DNA of 64,000 bases, from NCBI GenBank assembly GCA_028753945.1, contig JAPNXP010000016.1:2078001-2142000 (forward strand). Reading direction: 5' to 3'. The notes beneath the pieces were generated by a model that saw only the letters and a program-made list of their open reading frames with translations, did not search any database and was not told the origin of the DNA. The stretch comes from Hexactinellida sp. DTS-2022 (Eukaryota > Porifera > Hexactinellida). The position numbers and the translations under genes are program-made. This document shows positions 34,069 through 46,401 of this stretch, piece by piece; within the stretch, counting starts at the first letter, position 1, and every line of letters begins with the position of its first letter.

Positions 34069-35875
34069 TCCTATTCAACAGTTGTATAGTTATGTGCTGT
34101 CATTTGCTATTTTATTTAGTCTCAGCTTATTAATAATGTTCGTAAGGGACTTCATTAATTAATTAATTTGGTTAGGTTTAAACAGGGGTCGTTATTCTGG
34201 CAAATTTACATAGTATTATTATTATTCAGTCAAGATGTAATTGTAATCTACGTAAATACGTAATAAAGAAACCTACATTTAAGAAATAGCAAAAGTTTAA
34301 AAAGATATGATTCTCTTTTACAGATTAGTACCTCGTTAATCTTTATCTAATTGAATTGGAAACCTCTACAGTATGGGAAACAATACATTACACCGTATTA
34401 ACCAATAAAGATACGTATTCTAAATATTAAATCAATTGAATATACAAGTTATCTCTTACACTCAAATATGGTTGTAGAAATACTCTGTTAATAAGATTAT
34501 ACTATTTCACTAATAAAACACTGCAGTTGGTATAATATAATATTATTACTATATAGTATTGTGTGTAGGTAGATATCGTAATGACTGATCAACATAATAA
34601 ACCCCTCCTATCAATTTCATCACTTCCTCAACCAAGTCTGATATATGCAAATTCGTAATATAAGCTAATACAAAGCAATTATACTAAGAACCTAGTGATG
34701 CATTAGATTATTCAATAAATATGAAGTCTAGCGAGACTAGTACAGAAGTCTCTAATAATTAATACGGATTTAAAGAGAGATCAAACGTTGTTTTAGATGT
34801 TATAAAGTTTGTACCTTGTTATTAAGTTCATAGGTTGCAGTATTATGAAACACTTTTTGGGCGAATCTCTACTCACAATGACCATCTGAAGATTTATGCC
34901 TAACTAGTGTAGAAAATTATAACTAGCCATTGAGTGCTATTAAGTGATAACTTATTAATAATAATTACAGAGTTGTTTTTAGGAAGTACAAGTAATTATT
35001 TACACAGAACAGTTAGTGTCTTGTGCTAATTATGAAAGTAATTATAAGTTATCCAGGTGTCCTGGGCTAGATAGCAAGTCATCTCAAATAACAGTTAAAT
35101 AAACCAAAGATTACCTAATTTTTTGGTTATCCAGTTGCATTTATTACTATTCATTCGGCACAAATAACCACATACATGATAGAGCCAATAAAAGCAGACT
35201 TTATAACGTAACAATAAAGCGGTGATCTGAAAAGATTCAAAGTTCATTGTTGTCTTGTACTGACAGTATACGTATTCATTCAATGTTAATACAGTTGTAT
35301 ACGTTCTATTCAATTAGAGCACCTTACAAGGCACAATTAAATGATAAACAGAATTAGTGCATTATATCATTATGTTGTTTTAACTGTGTTATAATTGTCT
35401 ACTACAACAAGGGGAGTATTAGAGAACTGATTTTCCACCTGATATCAACTTTGATGTAATTAAAGGCAGAAGCAGAATACAAATCTCGTTATTCTATAAA
35501 TATTATTAATGTATACTCAAATGATAAAGCAGACAATTGTGTATATCTACAATGTGGTATAAAAGTCTAAATTTAATTAATTAATTATTTAATTAATTTG
35601 TGCATTTGATAATAATAAAATTAAGATAAACTATTTCATTCTTTTGAGTGATATCGCTTGTAAATGAGATTATAGAAACATTTGCATAGATGTGATTTGG
35701 TAATCATAGTATTCGTAGTAAACTACGTAAAATATCCACGAACAGTTTCGTAAACACTTAATTAATTAATTAATCAATTAATTAAAGTTATTCTTCTGAG
35801 AATATTCTCAAAGTAATAGTTAAAGTCATTAACTTTTGACGTTTTTAACCTAATGACAGTCTTATTAATTAAAGA

Positions 35876-35985
35876 TAGAATTAAGGATATCATTATATCC
35901 CTTAATTCAATTCTACCATTGATTGTAATTCAGTATTTGTTCGTGATGGAACAGATATGTTCTATCACGAATTAATTCTGAATTT
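35876..35985. repeat. Two adjacent hairpins
   Basis: TAGAATTAAGG...CCTTAATTCAATTCTA (35876-35918) and AATTCAGTATTTGTTCGTGAT...ATCACGAATTAATTCTGAATT (about 35929-35985) are imperfect palindromes separated by about 10 bp. Confidence 0.7.
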
Positions 35986-36236
35986 CTGCGGGATTAGTAT
36001 TCACAATTATCCGTATTAACTGCAGTATTACCCTGAGATTTGTATATTTGTATCGATTTAGCGTTGTCAACATTATTTATAGACAGATAATTTATTAATC
36101 AACAACATAGCAGATTAAGGGATTGCTTGTTGCTTTATAAGAAAGTACGGAATTTACTCGAATAGTAACCCTACAGAAATAATCGCCTCCCTAAGGGAAT
36201 AAAAATAAAAAATCGCGAATAAAACCTAAATACATA

Positions 36237-36279
36237 TACCTACATCCAAGTAGGTTAGTTACCTACTTGGATGTAGGTA
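36237..36279. repeat. Perfect hairpin, 19-bp stem
   Basis: TACCTACATCCAAGTAGGT, loop TAGTT, then the exact complement. Intergenic. Confidence 0.9.
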
Positions 36280-38195
36280 AATTAACCCAAGTATAAAATG
36301 TGATACAACACCACATAAGCACTTGAGGGGGTTGGTTTAATAGATTAATGGTATTTAACGTATTTCCAAAAGAATAGCGCTCTGCGGGGCCAAAAATTAA
36401 TAATCACCCAGGTTACTATTCAAATAAATAACGGTATACGTATATTTATACAGTACAGTAATAGTATACTCCGCTTAATAGAGCCACCGATTAATAGATT
36501 TCTCCGCTTAATGGGTCAAAATCTTACAGGGTTACTAGGACGGAATTACAGTTTGACTCAAAATATTTTCGGTAATAATTATTAATAAATTTCTCCGCTT
36601 AATTGGGTCAAACTACCCTGGAACAAAACTAAACCTATTAAGCAGAGTCAACTGATATTTAATGAATTCATTAAAGCATCACCTACTCACTAGGTTGCAC
36701 ACCTGATAATATATTCAAATACAGTTAAGAAATTGAAGATTAGGACAACTTTATAATTCCAGGTGTAGTAATACTGTATTAGTAACATGTGATCCAGGTG
36801 CTTTGTAGATCTTGATGATTTAATTTTACTAATGCTACAGCTATTCTATTATGAAATTATATGTATAAGGCTTTCCAAACGATTAACAAAGTGTTTTTGA
36901 ATAATTATCTAATTAGGATTTATGAGAGTTGAAAAATAAGCTGCAGCTCAAACTAACCCCGCACTTATTATATTTTTTAATACGTGTTTAGTTATATTTG
37001 TTTACCTTCTATACCCGTTACAAGCTAGTCTTAAATTTATTTTGAATTGTAATCAATTTGTTTGCATATTCTTATAAACGATACCACCAACAACAACAAA
37101 TATTACAAGTAAAAATAGATTTTGTAAACATGTACTTTATTATAATAAATTAAACAAGCTGCTTGTCCGCATAAGCGCGTCCTTACATCATTAAATGGGC
37201 CTTCGGCCCTCGTTTTTATTTAAACCATATTCCCTTTCAAACTAAATGCTGGTGGTAATTAAATATAAAAAGCAACGTGCAATATAAATGTAGAAGGAAT
37301 CCCAACATTTTGAGCTGTGGCCCCCACCTTTTTATAGGTACAAAGTAAATTAAAAGGAAATACTAATCCATTGATTGCCGGTTGTTGAGCTGACAATTCT
37401 GATAATAGAGCTTAAATCCAAAAATGAAAAATTTACGATACAAGCTCGCTAGGGGCTTGCAGACGCTAGACAACCCAAAAATTGTTCGCCTTTTCAGAAA
37501 TTCGTATAAACAGGTGTTACTAAGTATTAAAGAGGACTGAATTAGTGTAAATATCATCCTTATTCCGTTGTTCGTGCTAACAAGGGGTCACAGTATTAAT
37601 AAGTTAATATGGAGTATATATACTAGTACGTATTTCTAAAATACGGGGCCCCTAAAATACGGGGCCCCTAAATACTAGGAAATTCGCATTTGGATACTAG
37701 TACCGTAGTTCCTGGAATAATCCAACTTCTAGAAGTATGATTTATAGGAAATAAGTAAGCAATAGTAACTATCAGATTGTATAACTATTATCTAACTTAA
37801 TTAATTATGGAAAATGTATGTCCGGTGAGGAACAAGTTAGCCAAGTTATGCGACTTGTTAGCAATTATTGATGATCTGATCGAAAACGGTATAATTATAC
37901 ATACAAAGTTGTTTTGAATAATCACTAAGTCTTCTGAAACTGAAAATAAATTCGTGATGCGAATAATCATAGCTGTCTGTCATTTGATTTTTGACAGATA
38001 ATCGCTTTGAGAAAGTAATCAACATAAAATTAAGGTGCAAGGAAAGAAAATATATTGTTACAGTTGCAAGATCCAAGGTAAACACAGCCAAGTAGTATTG
38101 TAAAGTATAAAAGCAGCTTTATCTACTATAAAGTTAGAATTATACACTAATAATAATAATAATAATAATTTATTTCTGATCGCTTTTCTCGAATA

Positions 38196-40526
38196 ATGAA
38201 CACACACTCTATACAATATTCTTTCCCACAAGAAAACCTAACTGCATTCCAACGACCTGTCAAACCAAATTCTATTGAAGAGAATATCGAACAAGCAACG
38301 AAACCGAAAAAAAATATTTTGAAGAACAATAATAACTCAAATGCTGATAAAATCAACAAATCTAAAAACAGATTGAGTTTTACTTCCAAACTAAAAGCGA
38401 TATTGAAGCCACAAGCCACGCCCCGTGTTTCTAAAACTATACGCACTGCTTCTGGTAAGAAAGTCACTTGGAATTTGGACGAGGAACATATACAACCAGG
38501 GGAGTCAAATGGAACAAAAAATGATGCATGGCCTTCTCCAGATTCTGGAGAAGAAAGACTAGTGAATTCCGAATCGATGGAAGCGGGCAGTTATGTAGTG
38601 TCACCTGGTTTAGCCAGCGATGATGAAGAAGAAATAACAACACCTACTCATGTACACCATGAGAGACAACAACAAATGCTCGATCCGATTATTCCGATCC
38701 ACAAACGAACACTCAACCCCCTGAGAGCTGCTAATGCGTATCACACAATTGTTTCACACAAGAAAAGCTCATCATTTCCAAATGATGAAGGAATCCCAGA
38801 GGAAAGCCAAGCTTCAACAGATCACAAACGGTTTTCGAGTCTTGACGATATTGAACCGAAAATTAATTACGAAAATCACCAACAAACTCCGTGGTATCAA
38901 CAAGCAAATGTCGATTGGACCCAAAACAGGATCAAATCTAGTGAAACGAAACCAGATCGAGTTGGTAAAGAGTTCCTCAATTCTTGGTCAGGAAAAAACC
39001 ATAACCAATCCATTTTTGATGATCTATCCCAATTTCTCGACAGTAATACAGATCCAGTTGTTGCTAGTAAGCGAATAACTTTCCCAATAGCAGATGATCA
39101 AACGTCTGTTATCGAAAGCGAGGCTTCGAGTATTCACACTTGGTTCGAACATGATGACCGTATTGAAGACGATCCGCGACCGTTTTTGTACGAACAATCC
39201 TTCCCTGTTCAGCCTACCAGACGGCTTCAACCCAATAACCTAACTAGTCCCGTGAAAATGATACTGCCTCCAATTCACCCTCAGCCTTCACGCAGAAGTC
39301 AAGAAAACTACATTATTCTCCCAATGCAGAGCTACAGTACTAGTACAGTTTGCGAGATTACGTTTTCAAGTCAAATAACACTACTGGCCTCAAACTCCCT
39401 GACTGAAATAACTTTTGATATACATGATACGCCACCTTCCATCACAGAAAATAATTCTCCAACCATCTGTGAGCTATCAGAAAGCCAGTGCCCTCCCTTC
39501 TATATAAACGCATCCTCTTCACTCCCACACCTAAACCTCACCTCCAAGTCTAACCCCCGCATGAGCTACAGACAGATCCACGCAGAGGGACAGAATACTG
39601 TCCCGCGTACAAAGCGGTCCTACCGATCTCCTTACCAGCACCTAGTGCCCGAAGAATCTACCTGGATAGTTCCGATTCAATCTACGGATAGAATATCGAT
39701 GACTCCCTCCAGTGGATCAGATCCCTACCTCGACTGCGATAAATCGACGGGGCAGATGGTTTCGCCCAGCCTCAGGCGTCTGCCCTTCAAACGCGGGTAT
39801 CTTGACAAGAACAATTCATCCATGAGACCCACCACCTCCTTTCCGCACCTCTACACCAACAGACCGGCTGGCTCTCTCAAGTGGAGCTACTCCGCTTCCT
39901 GTGTACGAGACTGTTTACAGGACCCCAGTCCCTATGTGTGCTACACGGCTCACGACCCCACCCCTGCCTACATAGAGCAGGAAGCCCAGAGTCCGTATAT
40001 GAATATGGATGAGCTAATGAACCAGAGCTGCATGGTAGAAGGTGCTGAGGATAAGAATATCGGGTATAGAGCACCCCCGCGGTATTTCACACCTCATCCA
40101 CTCGGGATTTGCTGTGAATGCAAAGAGTATATCTACCCATCACCTTGCCAACCAGTTAGGATCAAAAACAGAATTTTCCACCCGGACTGTTTCAAGTGTG
40201 CAGACTGCTACTCACTACTGCACGTGTTGTCTTATTATGAAACCAAAGGGAAGTTCTACTGTCCGCGGGACTTCAGGAGACACGTTATTTGCCACCTTTG
40301 CAAACAGCCACTAGCCTCATATCGAGGTCGAGAAAGTCCTGTTAATGTTTACGACAAGTTTTTCCATCCACAATGCTACCGATGTACATCTTGTAGCACA
40401 CAAACGCAGAAATTGTCATTCGACGGGAAATGGTTACTTTGCCTCGTTTGTTCTAAAGCGAGACGCAACCAAACCATCAAACCACCCCATTTGACACCTC
40501 GAAAGACATTAGTCACACTGCTTTAA
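38196..40526 (+). CDS. Protein with two C-terminal LIM domains (776 aa)
   Basis: Intronless ORF. Residues 1-635 are low-complexity and polar, rich in Ser, Pro, Asn and Gln, with a basic patch near residues 40-75; no domain recognised. LIM 1 spans about 638-695: CCEC, then FHPDCFKCADC, then FYCPRDF. LIM 2 spans about 700-765: CHLC, then FHPQCYRCTSC, then a C-x2-C pair (CLVC). Spacing of the zinc ligands is intact in both. LIM domains are protein-binding zinc modules common in actin-adhesion and nuclear shuttling proteins (zyxin, paxillin, LIMD types). With only two LIMs and no PET, LD or homeodomain, the subfamily is not resolved. A possible AATAAA is at 40715-40720. Confidence 0.85.
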   Translation: MNTHSIQYSFPQENLTAFQRPVKPNSIEENIEQATKPKKNILKNNNNSNADKINKSKNRLSFTSKLKAILKPQATPRVSKTIRTASGKKVTWNLDEEHIQPGESNGTKNDAWPSPDSGEERLVNSESMEAGSYVVSPGLASDDEEEITTPTHVHHERQQQMLDPIIPIHKRTLNPLRAANAYHTIVSHKKSSSFPNDEGIPEESQASTDHKRFSSLDDIEPKINYENHQQTPWYQQANVDWTQNRIKSSETKPDRVGKEFLNSWSGKNHNQSIFDDLSQFLDSNTDPVVASKRITFPIADDQTSVIESEASSIHTWFEHDDRIEDDPRPFLYEQSFPVQPTRRLQPNNLTSPVKMILPPIHPQPSRRSQENYIILPMQSYSTSTVCEITFSSQITLLASNSLTEITFDIHDTPPSITENNSPTICELSESQCPPFYINASSSLPHLNLTSKSNPRMSYRQIHAEGQNTVPRTKRSYRSPYQHLVPEESTWIVPIQSTDRISMTPSSGSDPYLDCDKSTGQMVSPSLRRLPFKRGYLDKNNSSMRPTTSFPHLYTNRPAGSLKWSYSASCVRDCLQDPSPYVCYTAHDPTPAYIEQEAQSPYMNMDELMNQSCMVEGAEDKNIGYRAPPRYFTPHPLGICCECKEYIYPSPCQPVRIKNRIFHPDCFKCADCYSLLHVLSYYETKGKFYCPRDFRRHVICHLCKQPLASYRGRESPVNVYDKFFHPQCYRCTSCSTQTQKLSFDGKWLLCLVCSKARRNQTIKPPHLTPRKTLVTLL

Positions 40527-42736
40527 TAAACTTAATTTCGAATGTTATGTTTCAACACTCATCTCTCAATTTCTAAGTTGTAAATTTTATTATTAAATTT
40601 TGCTACCTTCCTATTCGTTTGAAGAAACACCATAAATTAACGCTTACATTTCAATTAATTGAAACACTTTATAATTAATCTCCAATTTACCTTCTTAAAC
40701 CATTTTAATGATTAAATAAATCATCATTATTTTACCACTAAAACCAGAACAACTTTAGACTTAGAACTAATACATCAATTAATCTGTCAGATCATCGCAT
40801 GATTATGTAATTGTGGCGTCTCCTAACTTGGTGGCTATTACAGCAAGTGTATTATCGATCTCATTCGGCAAATGAGTATCTAAAGATAATTAAAGTTACG
40901 GCGCACACCTAGAGTAACTAGCCAGCAGGTAATTACCAATAATATGAATATATACGTAAGGTGACTAATATTATCACAAAAGTTCTTGTAATATTGATAG
41001 TAGAAGGCGTCCCTTATTTATGTTGTATTAATTAAGTCATCAAAGTATTCAAAAATTGAAAGTAATTCTAAACAGATTAGTTTTAAGTTTAATAGAACAG
41101 TTCATCATTTCGTGTTTTTACAAATAATAAAAGTTATACCCTTTCATTGTGGAAATGGAAATAATATTAAAGTTAATGAAGTACAAAAATGGAAATAAAA
41201 TACACAAGTGCTGAAAATACTGTGAACTGTCGTAGAAAGTTTTGAAAAAACAACCGCAGCCAAAAAATTGAATAGCAATATTATAATTACTTTAAAATAA
41301 TTCATTGTTGTTTTGGGTACTTCCATAGTTCCATTAATAATTGATTTCCAACAATGTATTCTGGTAAGTAATGTTTATGTCATGTAAACTTAGTGAATAT
41401 TCTTAAAATGTACTTTTGTAGAAATATTGAGGTATAAACTAAATTATTTTCGTCTGGACTTAATTTCCCCATGTAATATGCAAGAAATGTGACTATTAAT
41501 GGAGAATAAATATGAATAAATTGACATTATCCTGACATAAATTGACAATTACCAGAATTTTTTTAAACAAAGTTCGAGAGTTTTAATAAAATTACCAAAT
41601 AGTAAACTGATTAGTATTCTTCTTGCAACTGATTTAATTAATGCTCAACTTATAGATATTCGTGTAAAGTTGCTGATGTTAGCTAATTGGTTAAATTACC
41701 GATATGTTAGAAACAGCTGAATAGAGTGTGTATAACCGTTTTAACAAAAGATGAATAATACGATATCACGTATTTCTACAATAATCTTGATATTTTAGGA
41801 AACGAAGTGTTACGTGAAAGTAAGGAGTATGTACTATGTATGCAGAAAATACCGAATTGATTAGCTAATCCGTCATTCTCTTCGTGATATAGATCTTTCT
41901 CTAATAAATGTACAGATATTTAATATATAAATTTATTGAGTTAAATGTATAAAATATGTATTCAAATTCCTTAATGCGGACTATAGGGCAACACCATTTA
42001 AAGTTTTAAGACAGTCAATCTTAAATTAATTTAGATTCTATATTACAAATTATTGTAATACTGTATACAGATATAACATCATATGACTAGACAGCCAAAT
42101 AAGGCATTAGGAAATAGGAGAATAATTAATACTAATTACCTCCGTCACTATTTTAATTTATATTGACGCGAAATGGTACAAGTATACCAAATCATCAACC
42201 ATAAATCAGGTGATAAACAAATTACACAATATACTATTTGCGTGAAGAGAGAAAGTAATTCATTTAGGAAACTAACGAGTTCGCATAAGTTTACTAAAAT
42301 ATAATCACAAGACATTGGCCAATAGCAGGATTACTTATCCAAATCATAATTTCCTATTCACAATCTCATTGGGTTTAAGGACTCAGTTACGGAGTTAGGC
42401 AAAACCAACCCATCTATGTAAAGGTTAGAGATAATGGTATGTATCGATATATTTTATAATAAGCAGGTAAACAGTGAGATATCCCATATCATTCAGACAG
42501 AGTTCAATATTTGAATTTCTAGCACGTGAATATGCAAAAAATAAGTTCAAACGTAGAAAGTTAATTCTTGAAAAAGTAGATAAAATCAGATAAAATATTT
42601 GGCATAGTCCAGGCACATGCCTTGATATCCTGGACAGACCATACCCCGAGTAAGAAGATACCTTTTGTATGCGAGCAGCAGTAGGTTTATCCTATTGGAA
42701 TAAAACTAATTCCAATGTACCAGTCTCATTTCCAAT
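40527..42736. other. Intergenic region upstream of the C45 hydrolase
   Basis: 2.2 kb of AT-rich DNA with the 3' end of the LIM gene (AATAAA at 40715) and no supported gene, strong palindrome or tandem array. Confidence 0.5.
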
Positions 42737-45213
42737 ATGGTTACTATGCTGTTAACGGTAATCGTATCATTAACTTTGACTATTTCGTCATCTGCTATAA
42801 TACCCGGTTTATACGAGGGCATCGGTCCGGTTATACTACCGTACAAATCCCAGTGTAGCGGAACAGATAACGTTATTCCTCCATGGACCGGGGAGCCCAA
42901 ACTCGTTAAAAAAGTCGACAATGGAGCTCTGTTCAGAATAGAAACGGACAACTCAACTCTTCACATAATGCACGTGTCAGGGACTCCGTACCAAATGGGG
43001 TATGCGCATGGAAAACTGCTAGCTGAAGAAATTAAGATTATCCTAGACAATTTCGATAAGCACCTTGTACAGGAGGGCGAATCTATCCTACCTAAAATAA
43101 ACTCAAACTGGTTGAAGAAAGCAGAGGATTTCCTAGTGAACCAAACAATCGACGAGCTCCTAGACTTAACTTATGACGCAACATTCGTGTTCTTCAATAA
43201 AACCGCTCCCTACTGGGAACAAGAGTTACAGGGACTCTCGGACGCGAGTGGAGTAAACATAATCCAGCTACGCCGCATGCACATGATCCCTGAGCTCTTC
43301 AAGGCCAAATGCTCTATGGTAGGCGGATGGGGGAAAGCTGTGAAAGCGAAAGACACACTTTATCAGCTGAGAGCTCTGGACTGGGACACGGACGGCGGTC
43401 TGCAGGATTTCCCTATGGTACTTGTCTACCATCCAAATAAAGACAATGGACACGCGTTCAGTACGCTCACTTGGCCTGGATTGATAGGAGCAATCACAGG
43501 AATGTCATCTGCGGGTAAGTTGTGTACATGTACAGTATTATCATATTATGTATCCGTAATTACAGTAATACAGTGGATGCCGGTTATAAGCACATTGTCG
43601 GGAACTGCACTTATAACCGACATGTTCTTATAACCGCAATAAATTATAAAGAGTATATGGCAACCGTTTTCCAACATAGTGTTCTTATGTCCGATATGTT
43701 CTTATATCCGATATCTACTGTAGCAATATTAGTATATTGATCTTATGCTCTATTAGCAAGTTATTTTCAGTCCCCAAGCGAGCATTTAATTAATGTTAAT
43801 TTTGTACCTTTAATAGCAAATTTCGTGCAAAATGCGACTTGCTATTACGCGAACACCACTGTCGTAACAAATGGCAACTAATTCCATTGGTTAACTAGCA
43901 TAACGTAACTTAATATTTTACACTTAGCTATGTCAGCTGGTCAGTGCATAAGGGACATTAATATACAGTGGGTTGTTAAATAAATTATGGAGTAGAGAAA
44001 GGAATAAATTAGCATAAATGCTCGTCGTACCAAGAAAAACGAACACACAAACCGATCACAAGGCATTAATTCAATTACTATACTGCTGACTGATAACTAT
44101 ATCCTTGTGTGGTTGATTGGTAAGGTTAGCATTACAATAATCGTGCATTAGTAGAAACTTAACACATATGGATATTATGTCATAAGATGTAGAAAATGTA
44201 AGCATCGCTTACAACAATAAGAAATACGCAAGTTCGTTAATAATATTGCTATTAAAGCATATAAACCATCGCTAATTGAGATCTACATATACATAGACCA
44301 CCATAGCATCAAAGGCTCGATTGAGATAATAAGCTATCATATTAGACCGAGATAAAAATATCACATTTTGTTACTACTTGTACCTTAAATGCAAACACTA
44401 AGTTTCATATGTTATTCTACTAATTTGTAAGGCGTAACTTGGTATATCGATAATTGGTCATTTAATTAATAATTTAATTTTAACACGCATATTCATAGAA
44501 AAATAAGATAACGGAGTGGTACATATTATTTAATTATACACTAATCACCAAAAACCAATAATATGTAACAGCCCACGGGTAAATAACATGTTAACATTTT
44601 AATTGAATTATTAACTCAATTAGGTCTGGCAATCTCCGAGATAGGAGCTGACATACCATTCGGACAAGAATCTAGAATCGGATATCCTTTCTTCTTCCTG
44701 CTGAGGGACATCCTGCAGTTCGACAATAAGCGAGAGGAAGCACTAGAACGAATGAAGAACTCTTATAGAACATGCTCTATTTGGGTGGGGGTAGGAGATA
44801 GAAATGAATTGGCATTTAATATTACGCAATACTCATACTCCACCTGTAACGTGCTAGATGACGTCACCGTTGCTAAAGTAGACCCTAAGCGCATGGCACG
44901 CGAGGGCTGCAGGGGGGAATGCATTGCAAACTACTTTGCTGAAAACGTGGCGTACTGGGGGATACACCTCGGCTGCTGGCAAGAGGAAATTGCCAAAAAT
45001 AAAAACGACATTAGTGTGGAGAGTATAATAAGAATGGTAGGACGAGTTAAAACAGGAAATTTACACATAGCTGTATATGATCATAAGGAATTTAAGATGT
45101 ATGTGGCTAATGCAAGGTCTGAAACAACAGCAAACTTGGTTGAAGAAAATAATGCGTACAACCAACAGTTTATCGAGTTAGATATGCCATCCCTGTTTAA
45201 ATACGTAAATTAA
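42737..45213 (+). CDS. C45/AAT-like N-terminal-nucleophile hydrolase (455 aa, two exons)
   Basis: Exons 42737-43514 and 44624-45213; the donor G|GTAAGT and acceptor TTAG|G restore GLAISEIG in phase (1368 nt). The N-terminus is hydrophobic (MLLTVIVSLTLTISSSA) and reads as a signal peptide. The family block GTPYQMGYAHGKLLAEEI is followed by the predicted nucleophile Cys at about residue 192 in AKCSMVGGWGKA, then RALDWD and FSTLTWPGLIGAITGMSSAG. This pattern belongs to the C45 / acyl-CoA:6-APA acyltransferase-like family, close to Dictyostelium dcd1A/dcd1B proteins, which mature by cleavage before the Cys. Likely a secreted or lysosomal amidase or acyltransferase; the substrate is unknown. An alternative ATG lies three codons downstream. 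Confidence 0.87.
43571..43720. repeat. MITE, CGGTTATAAG family
   Basis: CAGTGGATGCCGGTTATAAG to TTATATCCGATATCTACTG, TA-flanked; at the start of the hydrolase intron, about 56 bp after the donor. Confidence 0.8.
43742..43861. repeat. Partial MITE with inverted GCTCGCTTGGGGACT core
   Basis: Opposite-strand relative of 8067-8220, sharing AGTCCCCAAGCGAGCATTTA and ending CGCGAACACCACTG. It abuts the preceding MITE inside the hydrolase intron. Confidence 0.6.
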
Positions 45214-46401
45214 TTAAATTGTTGGGAGATTAGATTGCATGCAAGATGATATTAAACTAGAATTATTAGTATATTCTATCAATAGTAAGTGGTATATAAC
45301 GTGTATGTATGTATGCTGTATGTATGCCATATATAATTAAATTTGTGAATAATTTGAATGAATTCTGAAAGGTAAGAGAATGTGAATACCCATTATGGTT
45401 TAATTAGCTCGTATTTTGGGTTATCTACAAATTACCCTACATGTAAACATACATAGGTAGTACAAATAATGAGCCTCAAAAAATCAGGTGAATAATATTC
45501 GACATTCTATTCAATTTGCATCCTGCTTTTGCATGCTAAATTCGATTCAATTAAAATCCATTATAATTTAACATCTGTTGTTATGATTAAAATTTAAAAA
45601 ATCAGTTGATTTTAGAACCAAAATATTCACTCACTACGAGACTATATTTTATACATATAGCAACATGGTCTTACATATGTTAGAGAGTTTGTATTTTGTA
45701 CATCAAAAATGGACAATTATGATGACAATTATTCACAATTATGCGCTCCTAGGGGGCATAATACCCTAAGTATGTGTCTGGATAAATAACCTTGATACCA
45801 ATATAGCACATGTATCGAATGCGCAATTGGTTACTAGTATGAATAGTTCAGAAAAGGAACAATTTGTAGAAATATTCATATTAAATTTGAGATTAGATGT
45901 ACATACTCATATGTAAGCCTGTCTAACATTAGTGGACGACCCAAACTGATCCCGTATTGGCAATTCGGATTTTCAACATTTAGTTACCTTTCACACAATA
46001 TATAATGTGCATACGTATATTGGTAATACGTACTACGAATAATCGGAACATAGTGTGTACTATAACAAGCGATGGAAAATATTCACTAAGATAAAAACAT
46101 CATTTTCTGTTTAACGGAACACTTGTTCCAAACCATTTGTCAACACAAACCCGTATTGCATGAATAAGACAATTAATTGTATAAACTGATAGAGTAACAA
46201 TATGAGTTTATTCCAACATGAATAAGTAACATTATTACCCAAGGTTCAAATGGAGCTGAATAATCAATTATAGAAATGTAGTAAATACGTATAGTAGTTT
46301 ATGACAGCTAGAAAACTAAATACTAATACTATTCGAATGTAGTTAGATCCTCTATCTATTGAATGGCAAGTAGACATATAGTAGCTAAGAATAATATGAG
46401 A
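45214..46401. other. Convergent spacer between hydrolase and FET genes
   Basis: 1.2 kb between two 3' ends. A reverse-strand AATAAA (TTTATT 46207-46212) lies about 190 bp beyond the FET stop. Nothing else recognised. Confidence 0.5.

Larger units (their letters stand above)
34069..38195. other. Long intergenic region
   Basis: 4.1 kb without a supported gene; short ORFs lack homology or codon bias. Contains a poly(A) signal of LRRK (34262), hairpins at 35876-35985 and 36237-36279, a CCGCTTAATAGA-family MITE at about 36463-36653, a degenerate CTCGTTAATACGAAC-type element at about 37430-37590, and an (AAT)n run at 38148-38171 just before the LIM gene. Confidence 0.6.
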
